DNA of 64,000 bases, taken from the NCBI GenBank assembly GCA_965208815.1, contig OZ242357.1, positions 62,001-126,000 on the forward strand. Direction: 5' to 3'. Under the pieces are notes generated by a model, which made no database searches, was not told the DNA's origin, and was given only the letters and a program-made list of their open reading frames with translations. The DNA comes from Bin55 sp009840545 (GTDB lineage Bacteria; Pseudomonadota; Gammaproteobacteria; Pseudomonadales; Azotimanducaceae). This document shows, piece after piece, positions 1 through 10,000 of this stretch; the first letter of the stretch is position 1, and every line of letters begins with the position of its first letter. The position numbers and the translations under genes are program-made.

Positions 1-679
1 AAGTCATTTCGTAAGTACTTAGCCCCTTGTACTCGGCTCTTCCTGTAACTCTATTCAGGACCTTGAGTCGTCGCATCGCGGTTGCGCACGCATCTAGGTA
101 AGCTGCGTACTTGTACATCTCTCGTGCATAGCAGTGATCTCCCATATCTTCTTGTATTCCGCCATGCATACTTGCTTGACATTTCGGATCTGCCGCAACT
201 TGAAAGAACGTGTCTTTTCGCGGCTCAATCTTCCCATCGAAAATGTCTTGCCAGCGAGGGACATCGGGGTGTCCATAGTCAGCCGGACCATATGGGAGAA
301 GAGCCGGCCTAGGGTTGAGAGGGAAGGGGTCTGCTCGACCGAAGCTGAAAAACTCGACGTAATAGAGAGATCCGTAATCCCATACGGGCGCATCCATGAA
401 ATACTCAGACAAAGTGGCTATGCAAGAGGACTCTAGAGGTTTCGCTGGCTGAACTGGTGTGCAGAGCTCGACAGCTTGCTGCCACTTGGATATCTGATCT
501 TGAGTTTCCACGTGCAGGGAGAGCAAGCCTTCAGGAACGTAGAAGTGCGACTCCGAGTGGTATAGGGGATTCGGTCCAGAATCGGAGTGATCGCCATGTG
601 CGATTACACAAGAAGCTGTAGTCATCGCCAAGAGAGCGGCTACGACTTGCGACAGCTTGTCTCCACGGTTCTTGTTCAT
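1..679 (-). CDS. Exported protein of unknown function, C-terminus outside window
   Basis: The frame opens at ATG 679 and is still open at base 1, so at least 226 residues are visible and the C-terminus is missing. The N-terminus has a charged segment (MNKNRGDK), a short hydrophobic stretch and the sequence TASC with Cys24, which fits a Sec or lipoprotein signal, although the lipobox is imperfect. The mature part is polar and has five further cysteines (ELCTP, SSCIA, PKCQA, HCYAR, DACAT). I recognise no family. The IS element lies 138 bases upstream on the same strand, so readthrough from the IS could affect its expression (inference). The frame being open for the full 679 bases is the main support. 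Confidence 0.6.
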   Translation of the reverse strand, partial: MNKNRGDKLSQVVAALLAMTTASCVIAHGDHSDSGPNPLYHSESHFYVPEGLLSLHVETQDQISKWQQAVELCTPVQPAKPLESSCIATLSEYFMDAPVWDYGSLYYVEFFSFGRADPFPLNPRPALLPYGPADYGHPDVPRWQDIFDGKIEPRKDTFFQVAADPKCQASMHGGIQEDMGDHCYAREMYKYAAYLDACATAMRRLKVLNRVTGRAEYKGLSTYEMT

Positions 680-809
680 TGTGTTCGTCCCTTGAGTGCT
701 CGTTGTTCTGAGGTGCATCACGGATCTTCAACACAGACTCTGAGTACTTCGATGTCTTGCTGTGAATGTTCTCACGTTACATGCTATCGACATTCAACCT
801 CTCTTGCTC

Positions 810-817
810 TATCTCCA
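810..817. repeat. Left target-site duplication of the IS
   Basis: The 8 bases TATCTCCA directly precede the IS end and recur directly after the other end at 2518-2525. They abut the inverted repeats exactly on both sides, which fixes the element as 818-2517. Confidence 0.8.
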
Positions 818-2517
818 CCTTGATATCCGGTTAAGGTCTGCAGAGGTCGGATTCTAGATCATTCCATCCAACGCCAGATAGTTTTTGCTCTTGAATGGGA
901 CGAGGATGCCGCCACGAACGCCGAGTGTGCGCGAGAGTCGACGGGGAACCGCATATTTCGGCGCGACTGCGCGTTGGCGCGCTGGTTTTGCGAGTTTTGG
1001 GACGAACCGATTCGCGGAAGAGCGGAACTCTTCGCCGGTACGTGGAACATGTCGCCGCTACGTCAGTCTCGATGTCGCCCGACGCGGCGCTCAGCTTGCG
1101 ACGGTCTCCCCGAAGCTGTCCGCGGCATGAAGCAGCCAGGCCAGCTCCCAGTTCGAGCGCGCGAAGTTCAGATACAGACGACGGCCGGTGCGCACCAGCA
1201 CGGCCACCGTGCGCATCAGGTGCCGGATGACGTAGCCGAGGCTGCGGCTCCGCGCCTCCTTGGGCAGCATGCGGTGCTGGACGGCCCGCACCAGCAGCTG
1301 GGCGATCAGGGCGCACTCGTAGTACGCCTGGTTCGCCCGGAACCCCATGCAGCGGGGATGGTGCAGGTTCATCTCCCGCAGCGGGCCCTTGAACGCGTTC
1401 TCCTGCCCCTGCTTGCCGCGATGGCGGAGCACCAGCTCCTTCAGGTCGAGATCGTCGCGCGACACCAGGATCACGGTGTGCCGCGGAAACAGCAGCCGCT
1501 CCCCGCCGACCACTTCCTGGCGCACCACCACGTAGGTCTGCATGTTGCGCCACCGCGTCGGGCGATGCGTGATCAGCGCCGCCCTCTCGTGCTCGTTGAT
1601 CTCCTCCCAGTCCGCGTCCTCCAGCACCTGTGCCGCCGCGTCCAGGATCGGTCGCTTGGCGACCTCCGAGGTCACGCTGACCGAGTAGTCCCAGCCCCGG
1701 TCCTCGAAGTGCTCCACCACGTCCCTGCGGTAGTAGGCGTTGTCCATGCGCCCCCACACCGGAACGCCCGCCAGCAGCGGCTCGACGTCGCGCTCCACCT
1801 GCTCGAGCCAGCCGTGGGCGGGATGGGTGTTGCCCGGCCGAAGACGACCGCTCACCTGGACGTGCCCGACGAAGGCGGCCGCCAGCTGGTAGCCGGTCTC
1901 CCCCTGGTAGTCCCTGGCCGCCCCCTCGAAGCGTCCGCCCCGCACCTCGATCTGCGTGGAGTCCAGAAACAGCGGCACGTAGCCCAGCTCGTCGAGAAAG
2001 TGCCGCGCCATCCCCGGAACCACCTCCTGCGCCATCTTGCGGCCCACCGCCCGCAGCGCGGCGACGTCCGTATCCTCGAAGCGGGCCAGATGCTCCCCCA
2101 CCCGGCGAGGGCTCGGACGCTCCGTGAGACCCAGCAGCTCGCACGCCGTCCGGTCCCATCCCAGAACCTCCAGATCCGACAGGGCACCGTTCCCCAGGGC
2201 CAGCGAGGCGATCAGCGACCATGTCCGCTCGGCGTCCGGAACCCCCCGTCGCCGTCGCTTCAGAGAGCGCAGACCCGAGAGCTCGCGAAACAGATCCAGT
2301 CGACGCGCCATGCGCGAAAGAAAGCACAGTCCCCCCGATCCCGTGAGATGGTGATTGCTGAAATCGACCTCGACGCGACGGGGATTTGTTATCATGCTCA
2401 TACGCCTCCGGTGCGCACCTGACAGGTGAGTTGTTTTGGAATCGCTATTTTAGCGAAACGACCTGTTATGAGCGCGCCGGATTTTCTTTGGCAATTTCGC
2501 TTAACCGGATATCAAGG
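818..2517 (-). mobile_element. IS1380-family insertion sequence, complete
   Basis: The element is exactly 1700 bp. Its ends are perfect 18-bp inverted repeats, CCTTGATATCCGGTTAAG at 818-835 and its complement at 2500-2517. The CC tips are typical of the family. It carries one intact transposase reading leftwards and about 270 bases after the stop with no gene that I can recognise. The element is visibly richer in G+C than the host genes around it, which suggests recent arrival from a high-GC source. A near-identical copy in the opposite orientation starts at 63057. The apparent target duplication is 8 bp, longer than the 4-5 bp I know for this family. Confidence 0.92.
1091..2401 (-). CDS. IS1380-family transposase
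   Basis: 436 residues with a DDE (Transposase DDE group 1) fold. Visible landmarks are FLDSTQIEV (first Asp region), RMDNAYY (second Asp region), QENAFKGPL (third acidic region) and the family-typical NQAYYECALIAQLL near the C-terminus. The start ATG at 2401 has GGAGG just upstream (complement of CCTCC at 2405-2409). The frame is intact, so the element may be active. Long overlapping frames in this GC-rich stretch are shadows. A 13-bp palindrome (CACCTGACAGGTG, 2416-2428) sits in its leader. Confidence 0.93.
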   Translation of the reverse strand: MSMITNPRRVEVDFSNHHLTGSGGLCFLSRMARRLDLFRELSGLRSLKRRRRGVPDAERTWSLIASLALGNGALSDLEVLGWDRTACELLGLTERPSPRRVGEHLARFEDTDVAALRAVGRKMAQEVVPGMARHFLDELGYVPLFLDSTQIEVRGGRFEGAARDYQGETGYQLAAAFVGHVQVSGRLRPGNTHPAHGWLEQVERDVEPLLAGVPVWGRMDNAYYRRDVVEHFEDRGWDYSVSVTSEVAKRPILDAAAQVLEDADWEEINEHERAALITHRPTRWRNMQTYVVVRQEVVGGERLLFPRHTVILVSRDDLDLKELVLRHRGKQGQENAFKGPLREMNLHHPRCMGFRANQAYYECALIAQLLVRAVQHRMLPKEARSRSLGYVIRHLMRTVAVLVRTGRRLYLNFARSNWELAWLLHAADSFGETVAS

Positions 2518-2525
2518 TATCTCCA
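2518..2525. repeat. Right target-site duplication of the IS
   Basis: TATCTCCA directly after the IS end at 2517, identical to 810-817. Removing 818-2525 restores a continuous pre-insertion sequence. Confidence 0.8.
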
Positions 2526-2804
2526 AAGAGAATGTAGCATCGGGTTTGGTTTTTTTGGACGGTCTCAATCGCAAGTCAAGGCACAGATTTTCTTGCAAGT
2601 GCAGACCTCAAGAGGTTCACAGTCTGAAGAGTCTCACAACCTTCTCTCTAGTCAAATTCGCGACGCTGTCTCCCTACTTCGCAACCACTCCGTCGCAATC
2701 ATGCATGTGTTAACCATACGCCCAACTAATCTGCATCGGGCATGCTTGAGGAGTGGAAGAAACTGGCCACGAGTCGTCCTGTCCAAAAGGCATCGACGCT
2801 CTCT
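2526..2804. other. Intergenic region without a recognisable gene
   Basis: About 280 bases between the IS and the tRNA-Thr promoter. Frames crossing it are short, start inside the IS or lack start signals, and none resembles murB, birA or coaA, the genes found upstream of this tRNA cluster in E. coli. I see only a T-rich run near 2551. Confidence 0.5.
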
Positions 2805-2832
2805 TTGCAAAGACAGGTCGCAACCTTAGAAT
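2805..2832 (+). promoter_or_regulatory. Sigma70-type promoter of tRNA-Thr(TGT)
   Basis: TTGCAA at 2805-2810 and TAGAAT at 2827-2832 are separated by 16 bases. The predicted start of transcription lies about 8 bases before the mature tRNA 5' end at 2848. Motif matching only. Confidence 0.5.
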
Positions 2833-2847
2833 TTCGACACTGACTAA

Positions 2848-2923
2848 GCCGCCATAGCTCAGCAGGTAGAGCAGCTCATTTGTAATGAGAAGGTCCGGGG
2901 TTCGATTCCTCGTGGCGGCACCA
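2848..2923 (+). tRNA. tRNA-Thr (anticodon TGT)
   Basis: 76 nt with encoded CCA. The acceptor stem GCCGCCA pairs with TGGCGGC, followed by discriminator A and CCA. The anticodon loop is TTTGTAA with TGT in the anticodon position, and the T arm contains GGTTCGATTCC. In E. coli this tRNA (thrU) directly precedes tRNA-Tyr; here 10 kb of protein-coding sequence separates them. Confidence 0.97.
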
Positions 2924-2931
2924 CCTAGAAA

Positions 2932-4047
2932 TCAATTCGTTGAACCAAGCCGACTGGTATTGAATGGTGTGATATCTACCTCGGGCTTGTTGCCTGTGAG
3001 GATGTCGGCGATGATCTTTCCCATCCCTGGACCGTACAGAATTCCTTTTCTGCCTCCTCCAGTTGCAACAAAGAGATTAGACGAGCCTTCCATTTGTCCT
3101 ATTACAGGGAGTCCATCCGCAGTTGTTGGACGAAGACATGCGGTCTGTCGGGCGATCTTGTCAACAACCAAGTTTGGTAGCACAGCCTTCAAGTTGGACA
3201 GAATCGAGAGCTCTCCTTGAATGGTTGTGGACTCGTCATACAGCGATTGGGACTCTGTCGTACCTGCCCAAGTTAAGCCGTCGGTCTTGGTAGTGCAATA
3301 GTTACCCTTCCACCCAATGGATTGAAGCAACGGAGGCCCCTTCGTTTCCAACCGAAGGATCTCCCCTTTTAAAGGCGGAATGTCTAGTCGAATTCCTGCT
3401 GATTTCAATATTGGGGAAATCCAAGTGCCGTTTGCACAGACAACCTTGCGAACCACTAACTCGGTCTCGTTGTCAAGATGCAGAATTCCACGGTTGCCCG
3501 CAAGCTGCATTGTTACGACGTTCGTTCGAATGTGATCGCATCCGGATGCCTGAGCCATGGCGACCGTTAAGTTATGTGAGTCCACCTCCATGGTTCCTCG
3601 AAGGAGTGTTCCGCCAACGATCAATCCACTCACCCTGGGTTCAATTTCGAAGATCTCCGAAGGCCTGAGAACTGTCGATTCCAGTGTTGTGTCACTTTCT
3701 ATCCATCGGACGCGTGTGCGGAGCTCACGTAACTCCTTGGCAGAGAAGGCGACGTTTAGCGTGTCTCTCGTTCGATACTTGCAATCGATGTTCGAGTCTT
3801 CACGGATCGTGGAGGCGAGCGATGTATGCAGATCTGACGAATACTGGCTCATCTCCCACATCAAACCCGGAATTTCGTGCCCCGACACACTGTTGAGCCC
3901 GCCATAAGCCAGTCCGGAAGCTTTAGAACCTATTTCTTCACCGTCGATGATCGTGCATGAGACCCCGCGACGGGACAAGTAGTAAGCGCACGATGCACCG
4001 ACGATTCCGCCACCGATAATGGCGATGTCGAGTTCAGTAGCGCTCAA
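2932..4047 (-). CDS. FAD-dependent oxidoreductase (DAO family, glycine oxidase-like)
   Basis: 371 residues. An N-terminal Rossmann motif for FAD, G12-x-G14-x-x-G17, is followed by an SKASG-AYGGLN segment typical of D-amino-acid oxidase (DAO) family flavoproteins. The C-terminal RPTTADGLPVIG and TGGGRKGILYGPGMG segments resemble glycine oxidase (ThiO) and D-amino-acid dehydrogenases, where this region closes over the flavin. The family oxidises amines of amino acids; the substrate cannot be read from sequence. No thiamine genes are near, so a ThiO role is unsupported. The stop lies 8 bases from the tRNA-Thr on the other strand. It is divergent from the PLP enzyme at 4231, and both could act on amino acids (inference). 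Confidence 0.85.
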   Translation of the reverse strand: MSATELDIAIIGGGIVGASCAYYLSRRGVSCTIIDGEEIGSKASGLAYGGLNSVSGHEIPGLMWEMSQYSSDLHTSLASTIREDSNIDCKYRTRDTLNVAFSAKELRELRTRVRWIESDTTLESTVLRPSEIFEIEPRVSGLIVGGTLLRGTMEVDSHNLTVAMAQASGCDHIRTNVVTMQLAGNRGILHLDNETELVVRKVVCANGTWISPILKSAGIRLDIPPLKGEILRLETKGPPLLQSIGWKGNYCTTKTDGLTWAGTTESQSLYDESTTIQGELSILSNLKAVLPNLVVDKIARQTACLRPTTADGLPVIGQMEGSSNLFVATGGGRKGILYGPGMGKIIADILTGNKPEVDITPFNTSRLGSTN

Positions 4048-4230
4048 AGCAGATGAGAACGCTGTTTGAATGGTGAATCAAAGCTAATCACTGAACTCTC
4101 GACCCCTGAATGGACATTGGGCTGAAACCACAAGACATGTGGAAATTTGTCTCGATAGAATACAGGGACATGCTGAGTTCTATGTGACCCATCAATCTCA
4201 GCGCCCCGTTCAACTAGGAAAACCCTTCCG

Positions 4231-5445
4231 TTGACCCGCAGCACATCCAGCCCCAACTACAGACAACAGACCAAAGCTGTTCTAGCAGGAGAAGCGGTAG
4301 ATCCCATCACGGGTGCCTCGACTCCCAGCATCGTGATGTCAAACAGTTTTGTGGTGTCCGAGCCGCAAGGATTTTCTATCAATTCCTTCGATGAAGAACG
4401 ACCCTATATCTATACCCGATGGGACAACCCCACAGTTCAAGTGTTGGAAGGTAAGTTGGCATCGTTAGAAAACGCCGAGGACTGCGCATGTTTCGGTTCG
4501 GGGATGGCGGCGACGGCAGCCGTGTTGCATGGATTCTTGTCGTCGGGTGATCACATCGTGGTAAGCGATGTCCACTACGCTGGAGCATCCGAACTCATTC
4601 GTAGTCTAAAGGGATCGATCAATGTCGACTCGACCCGTGTCGATACCTCTGATTTGGACATGGTCGAGGACTCCATTCGACCGGGAAAGACGAAACTGAT
4701 TTGGACGGAAACGCCGTCCAATCCGCTACTCAAGATCACGGACCTTCGTGCACTAGCGGACTTAGCGACAAAGTATCAAGCACGTCTTGTCGTAGATTCA
4801 ACGGTGGCAACACCAATTGCCACACGTCCAATCGAATTAGGAGTGGACCTGGTCGTACATTCGCTTTCAAAGTACATTGGCGGACACGGAGATGCAATTG
4901 GAGGTGCGGTAGCTGGCTCACGAGAACTAGTCGAACATCTTCGAACGACCGAGCGGGTTCACATAGGAGGAATATTGAGTCCGTTCAACGCTTGGCTGAT
5001 CGCAAGAGGGACCACAACATTACCCGTCCGAATGAAGGCGCATTCGACCAATGCCATGCAGGTGGCTGAGTTCTTGGAGCGACATCCAAGAGTTTCCCGA
5101 GTGCTGTATCCAGGTCTCCCCAATCATCCGGGTCACGAGCTTGCAAAGGCACAGATGGATTGTTTTTCGAGTCTTCTCTCGTTTTGTGTTTCCGATGGAC
5201 CAGAACTGGCAAAACGATTGCCGAAGGTATTAAACGTCATCCATTACGCAGTTTCCCTTGGCAGCTACCGAAGTTTGATCTACTGGTTACCCACGGACGA
5301 GATGTTAGCCACTGCCTATTTGTTAGACGAGGAACTGTCCCAACGCTATAGGTCTATGGCAGGTGAAGGAATCTTTAGACTAGCAGTAGGATTGGAAGAT
5401 CCGCGAGACTTGTGCGAGGAGCTAGATCAAGTTCTGTCGACTTAG
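4231..5445 (+). CDS. Cys/Met metabolism PLP-dependent enzyme (cystathionine gamma-synthase/lyase type)
   Basis: 404 residues of the fold-type I Cys/Met metabolism family. The PLP lysine is K214 in HSLSKYIGGHGDAIGG. Also visible are YTRWDNPT near residue 69, the phosphate-binding FGSGMAA, and TPSNPLLKITD. Members include cystathionine gamma-synthase, cystathionine gamma-lyase, methionine gamma-lyase and O-acetylhomoserine sulfhydrylase; the sequence does not settle which. The only plausible start in frame is TTG 4231, since a stop lies at 4174-4176 with no ATG between. That start gives the usual N-terminus (QTKAVLAGEAVDPITGA). It precedes lnt by 76 bases on the same strand. Confidence 0.88.
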   Translation: MTRSTSSPNYRQQTKAVLAGEAVDPITGASTPSIVMSNSFVVSEPQGFSINSFDEERPYIYTRWDNPTVQVLEGKLASLENAEDCACFGSGMAATAAVLHGFLSSGDHIVVSDVHYAGASELIRSLKGSINVDSTRVDTSDLDMVEDSIRPGKTKLIWTETPSNPLLKITDLRALADLATKYQARLVVDSTVATPIATRPIELGVDLVVHSLSKYIGGHGDAIGGAVAGSRELVEHLRTTERVHIGGILSPFNAWLIARGTTTLPVRMKAHSTNAMQVAEFLERHPRVSRVLYPGLPNHPGHELAKAQMDCFSSLLSFCVSDGPELAKRLPKVLNVIHYAVSLGSYRSLIYWLPTDEMLATAYLLDEELSQRYRSMAGEGIFRLAVGLEDPRDLCEELDQVLST

Positions 5446-5521
5446 TCCGAGGAACTACAACGCCACTTTCAGACTCTCTTCGGCGTACGAAGGAAGTCAT
5501 CATAGATAGTCGACCTGACTT

Positions 5522-7048
5522 TTGACACCTACGTTGGAGCCACACAACTCAAACTGGTCTCAGTTCATTCGATCCAGCATTACCTTGCGCCTGGCTTCGT
5601 TGCTATGTGGAGTTCTTTGCAGTCTCTCGTTCGCCCCGTTTGGCTTTTGGCCACTTGCATTAGTCAGTCTCGCGTTACTGTTCCATGCCCTCTATGTAGC
5701 CACATCGACACTTGAAAAGCTATTTCGAGGGTGGTTGTTTGGATTTGGCAAGTTCGCTTTTGGGACGGTATGGTTGCTCGATGCTTTGATACATCATGCC
5801 GGTTTCAATCGACTGACTGCGGTCCTCCTATTCTCGGTGCTAATAATCGCTCTGTCGACTGTCTTTTGTCTCGCATGCGGATTCGCATTGCAAATGAGAA
5901 GCAAGACCGCTTCATCACTTCTTCTTGCCGCGGCCATATGTACCTATGAAGTTTTGATCAGTTTCCCCATCTGGTTTAGTTTTCCCTTGTTGCACACAGG
6001 CTATGCGTTCGTAGACACACCGATTGCAGCCTATGCACCAGTCGGGGGCGTTTGGTTAGTTGGATATGCGGCTCTGTTCAGTGCAGCGGCAATCTGCTTC
6101 GCATTTCATAAGGCTTATGCTCCAATTGTTATTGCTATCTGTCTATGGCTTGCAAGCTTACTACTTGGCAGTTTGAATTGGACTCAGGATGCTGGCGAGC
6201 TGTCTGTGGCGCTAGTTCAAGCCAACACCAGCCCCAGCGAGCAATTGGAGCCTAATGAAGTTCGTGAGGTATGGGCTTCACATCAGAACCTAACGCTGAC
6301 AAATTCATCGGCGGATCTAATTGTCTGGCCCGAGTCTGCAATTCCGACCACTCTGAGTGCAGTGGAGACAGAAGCGGAGGAAGTTGCTCAAGAACTACAG
6401 GGATCCCTGTTGTTTGGGACGTTCGAGCGCCAAGGGTCAGGGTCAATCGGACGGACGTTTAACGTGGCTGTTCACATTGGAACTCAGGTAGAAACTTATC
6501 GCAAACAGCGACTCGTGCCGTTCGGCGAATACACTCCGAACTTGTGGCTCCTGACTCCGTTGATGGAGCTTATTGATTATCCAACTGCCCATGTTTCGCC
6601 TGGGCCCCGAAGCGATGGACTCTTGTATACGAAACATGCGACGACAAAGGTCTCCATTTGCTACGAAATCGCATATCCGCAGCTAGTCAACAGAAACATC
6701 GCGGAGTCAGATCTCATCGTGGCACTAAATGCAGATGCTTGGTTTGGTAAATCGATTGGTCCTTGGCAACAGCTTCAAGTCGCGCGAATGCGCGCAAGAG
6801 AAACCGGAAAGTCTCTCTTGCGCGCATCAAACGTAGGTCCTACGGCGATTTTGGCACCCAATGGATCGGTGCGCTCTCTATTGCCAACACACACGTCCGA
6901 CGTATTGAGAGACAATGTGCTCATCCGTAAGGGAGCCACAATGTTCTCGACTCTTGGGCTCTTACCCATTGGCGCGGTCTTGCTTTTCTCCTTCGTGATA
7001 ACGCTTACGTTTCTGAGATCAACTCGCAAAAAGACTTTGAATCAGTAG
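5522..7048 (+). CDS. lnt: Apolipoprotein N-acyltransferase
   Basis: 508 residues, the usual length. Lnt transfers the third acyl chain to the N-terminal cysteine of lipoproteins in the inner membrane. The N-terminal half has several membrane segments, beginning with SFAPFGFWPLALVSLALLF, and the C-terminal half is a nitrilase-like domain. The catalytic triad is visible as E271 (WPESAIP), K328 (YRKQRLVPFGEY) and C380 (SICYEI). The NADAWFGKSIGPWQQLQ segment is also diagnostic. The start is TTG 5522. Lnt genes usually sit next to corC/ybeY; here the context is unusual. Its last 7 bases overlap the convergent protease gene. Confidence 0.95.
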   Translation: MTPTLEPHNSNWSQFIRSSITLRLASLLCGVLCSLSFAPFGFWPLALVSLALLFHALYVATSTLEKLFRGWLFGFGKFAFGTVWLLDALIHHAGFNRLTAVLLFSVLIIALSTVFCLACGFALQMRSKTASSLLLAAAICTYEVLISFPIWFSFPLLHTGYAFVDTPIAAYAPVGGVWLVGYAALFSAAAICFAFHKAYAPIVIAICLWLASLLLGSLNWTQDAGELSVALVQANTSPSEQLEPNEVREVWASHQNLTLTNSSADLIVWPESAIPTTLSAVETEAEEVAQELQGSLLFGTFERQGSGSIGRTFNVAVHIGTQVETYRKQRLVPFGEYTPNLWLLTPLMELIDYPTAHVSPGPRSDGLLYTKHATTKVSICYEIAYPQLVNRNIAESDLIVALNADAWFGKSIGPWQQLQVARMRARETGKSLLRASNVGPTAILAPNGSVRSLLPTHTSDVLRDNVLIRKGATMFSTLGLLPIGAVLLFSFVITLTFLRSTRKKTLNQ

Positions 7049-10000
7049 GGATCAGCTTCGATACTTGACGCCCGCTTGAACGTCAGCATGAAGTCCCTGA
7101 AGTTGAAGTTGTCATGCACGATCACATAAACTCGATTGTCTTCCCCGTTCATTACGGCTTGTGTGAATCCAGTGCGCTTAATTGCAACGTTCCGTAGTTC
7201 GCTTCCAAATCGATCATTTTCGTCAACAAGAAGCATGTCTTGAACAACCAGCTGCTCGTTCTCGAGCGTAATGGAGTACATTGCATCGTCACATAGGAGC
7301 TCCACTTGTTCGGTATCTGAAGGTGATACCAGTGTTGCACAGTCGAATGCGTTTACGGGAAGACTCTCTTTTGTTTCAAAGCTGTAATAGTCAAACTCTC
7401 TGTTCTCGACATGAAACTCGACAATGCTTGTAATCAAGGATGGATTCTGTGGATCTGTCTCGACGTCGTAAGCAGCAATGTAGGGTGCCCGTTCACCCAT
7501 CACAAACAAGTGTTTCCCTGTTCCGGACTTGATGAGAGTACTGTCGTCCCAACGAAAGCTATAACCATCTTCTCGCTCTGAAGTGGAAGCCGTCCCAAGC
7601 AACTGAATCTCTCCCGTGGTGGAGTCTCGTGAGAATGTCAATAGTCCATCGTCAGCTGAGACATAGAAATAGCCTTGATCGGGTCCAATCAAGGCGGCAT
7701 TGCCATATCGAAGCTCTCTAACGTCAACGTCGTCGAGCGACTGAATCGCTGTGAACTCACACGTGCCTGTCCGTTCAAATGATTCGATTTCCATTCCATA
7801 CGATGGAGTATTAATCGCGTAGAAATACTTGGACTCATCATCTATAAGCAACTGAGACGGATCAAACAAAGAACCACTAGGGTGATCAATGCATCCCTGT
7901 AGATATGCGGAATCCGTATCCAGAGCTTGAAACAGAAATATGCCCTTTTGGTTGAATGCGTAGAGATTGGAGTTGTTGCTGTCCCATCCTAGAATGGCTC
8001 GGTCCATGTCGTCTACGCTGTTTCCTTCTTGGTCGACGAACTCGACCAGTTTTGAAAACTGAGGGCTACCACTCTCTTCATCGGTAGTTAGCACGATCAG
8101 ACCAGTTTCTGCAACGACATACAACCTGTTGCTAGCAGGATCGATAGCGATGCTACGTGGTGCAATCAACGAATTCACTTCATTCGACATTCCCGGCAAA
8201 GCGCTGTTTGTCAGGTGTTCTTCGAACTTGAGCCACGGCGGCGCATTGGCTGCGCTCCAATTAAATCCCGATTCTGCAAATGGATCCTGAGACGTACGAG
8301 TTCGCAGTGAAACTTGTATGACGAACTCCTCCCCTGCTGAGGCATAGATGGTGGTTTCCGGTTTTCCGTTCAAGACATAGGATCGGTCCGTTGTTGCAAT
8401 AAACTGCGAATCTTCGGTTGCTTTAAGTACACCGAGCACATTGTCGACTTGGCGTTGGAAGGGATCGTCGTCTTCCACGTCCAGCTCGAACTTGATCCAG
8501 CCGTCGGACGGAGCAGTCCAAGTCCACCACAAAGAGTGAGTTCCAGAGATTCCCCTAGGATCGTCTCTAGATTCGGTTGCATGCTCGTGCGTAAAGGTAG
8601 TCGATCCACTGGTGCCGGCGACTTCAATAGCGTTGACTCTCAAGTCGTTGGTCGGCGCAGGACCCCAAGTCACGGATAGCTGTCTTGAGTAGTCGCCATT
8701 CAGGTCGTTGAATGGGAATCTATGGTCGGTGCCATAGGCGAGGTAATAAGTCTCGTCCGCAGTTGCATCGACGGACAGTACTGTCCCGCTCGCTACTTCT
8801 GAAAGGTTGGCCAGGCTATTGCCCGTCCACATAGACAAATGCTCGAAATCCGGATCTTCAAGCTTGAAGGTGTAACTTCCGCTTTCACTAGGTGTCCAAG
8901 CCCACCACAAAGTGCCCAGGCCTGCTTCTTTGGGTTCGTTGGGTTCAAGAGTCCGACTTCTGTAAATCCCTTCGTCTAGTTCTCCAGATGCTCCGCTAAG
9001 TGTGGAGGCGGCATCGTAGTTGTCGTTTTCCATTAATGAGAAGTCGCTTGTTGTCGACCATCTTAGTTCGTAGTCATTGACCGATCCTCCATAAGAGGAA
9101 CTTACCACCGCGATGTAGTACTGCTCGTCCGACGCAGTTTGTACGACATTGTCTTGGACCGACGCTGGAATACTGGAGATTCGAGTAAGTTCTTCAGAAC
9201 TGTTTCCATTCAGGATCAGTGCGATGCTGGGATATGCGTTGAACTCGTAAGTCCCCGAAGATGGAGCTGTCCACTTGAACCATGTCGATTCGTCGTGTTC
9301 CTCTCCATAGAATTCGAAACCTTCCAAGCTCGAGTTGAAGTTGGTCCCTGAAACCGTGCCGGAACTACCTGAAATTTGTTCGGCATTTGCGAAGTCATCG
9401 TTTTGTGGCTGAACGTCTTCTCGAAGCGACCAGCTAAAGTTTGTTGAAAGCGGGTTGTAATTAGGGTTGATGACTTGAAGGAGGTATCGCTTGGATTCAG
9501 CAACTCGAATGCTAAAGCCGCTATCGGAGAATGATCCACCGTGTTGGTAAATCGATTCTAATCCGTCTGCCGTTGACTCGAAGACTGTCACCTCAGTTCC
9601 GCTCGACAAACCGGTGACGGCCAGAACCGCAACTTCCGACGGTGTGTTGAGCTCAAACCACGCACTGCTGTGACGTGAGTTAGTTGCAAATTCTTCCAGC
9701 GATGCGATGTCAACGGGGTCTTGATAGAACTTAGTGATAGATGAGCCAGCACCACTTCCTTGAACAATTCGTTCACCTGGTTCCCTCGAAGCAATTCGCA
9801 AATTCACATCAAAATCCCCGCTAGTTCCAATTAGAGCGCTAGCGTTTTGCATCATGTCGTTTCCAGGGGGCGAAATTTGGTCGGGAGCTGGCTCGTCGTC
9901 CACTACTACATCGATGGAAGCAAAAGCTGCTAGTGCATTGAACGAACTTGCAACAAAGTAGAGCGTATGACTATCTGCCACAACGCCTCGAGGAACTCTT

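Noticed and set aside
82..436. Short frames on both strands at the left edge
   Set aside because: They overlap the longer leftward frame open from 679 to the edge, which has a signal peptide.
831..2422. Long open frames on both strands overlapping the transposase (498 and 482 codons)
   Set aside because: They are Gly/Arg/Ala- or His/Pro-rich shadows caused by the high GC of the IS; only the 436-residue frame has DDE transposase motifs.
2386..2829. 147-codon frame crossing the IS end
   Set aside because: It starts inside the IS and depends on the insertion; the pre-insertion sequence would not contain it.
4044..4256. 70-codon leftward frame whose stop overlaps the FAD oxidoreductase start (ATGA)
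   Set aside because: The overlap looks like coupling, but the peptide resembles nothing, starts with TTG inside the divergent PLP gene and has no ribosome binding site. Kept in mind, not called.
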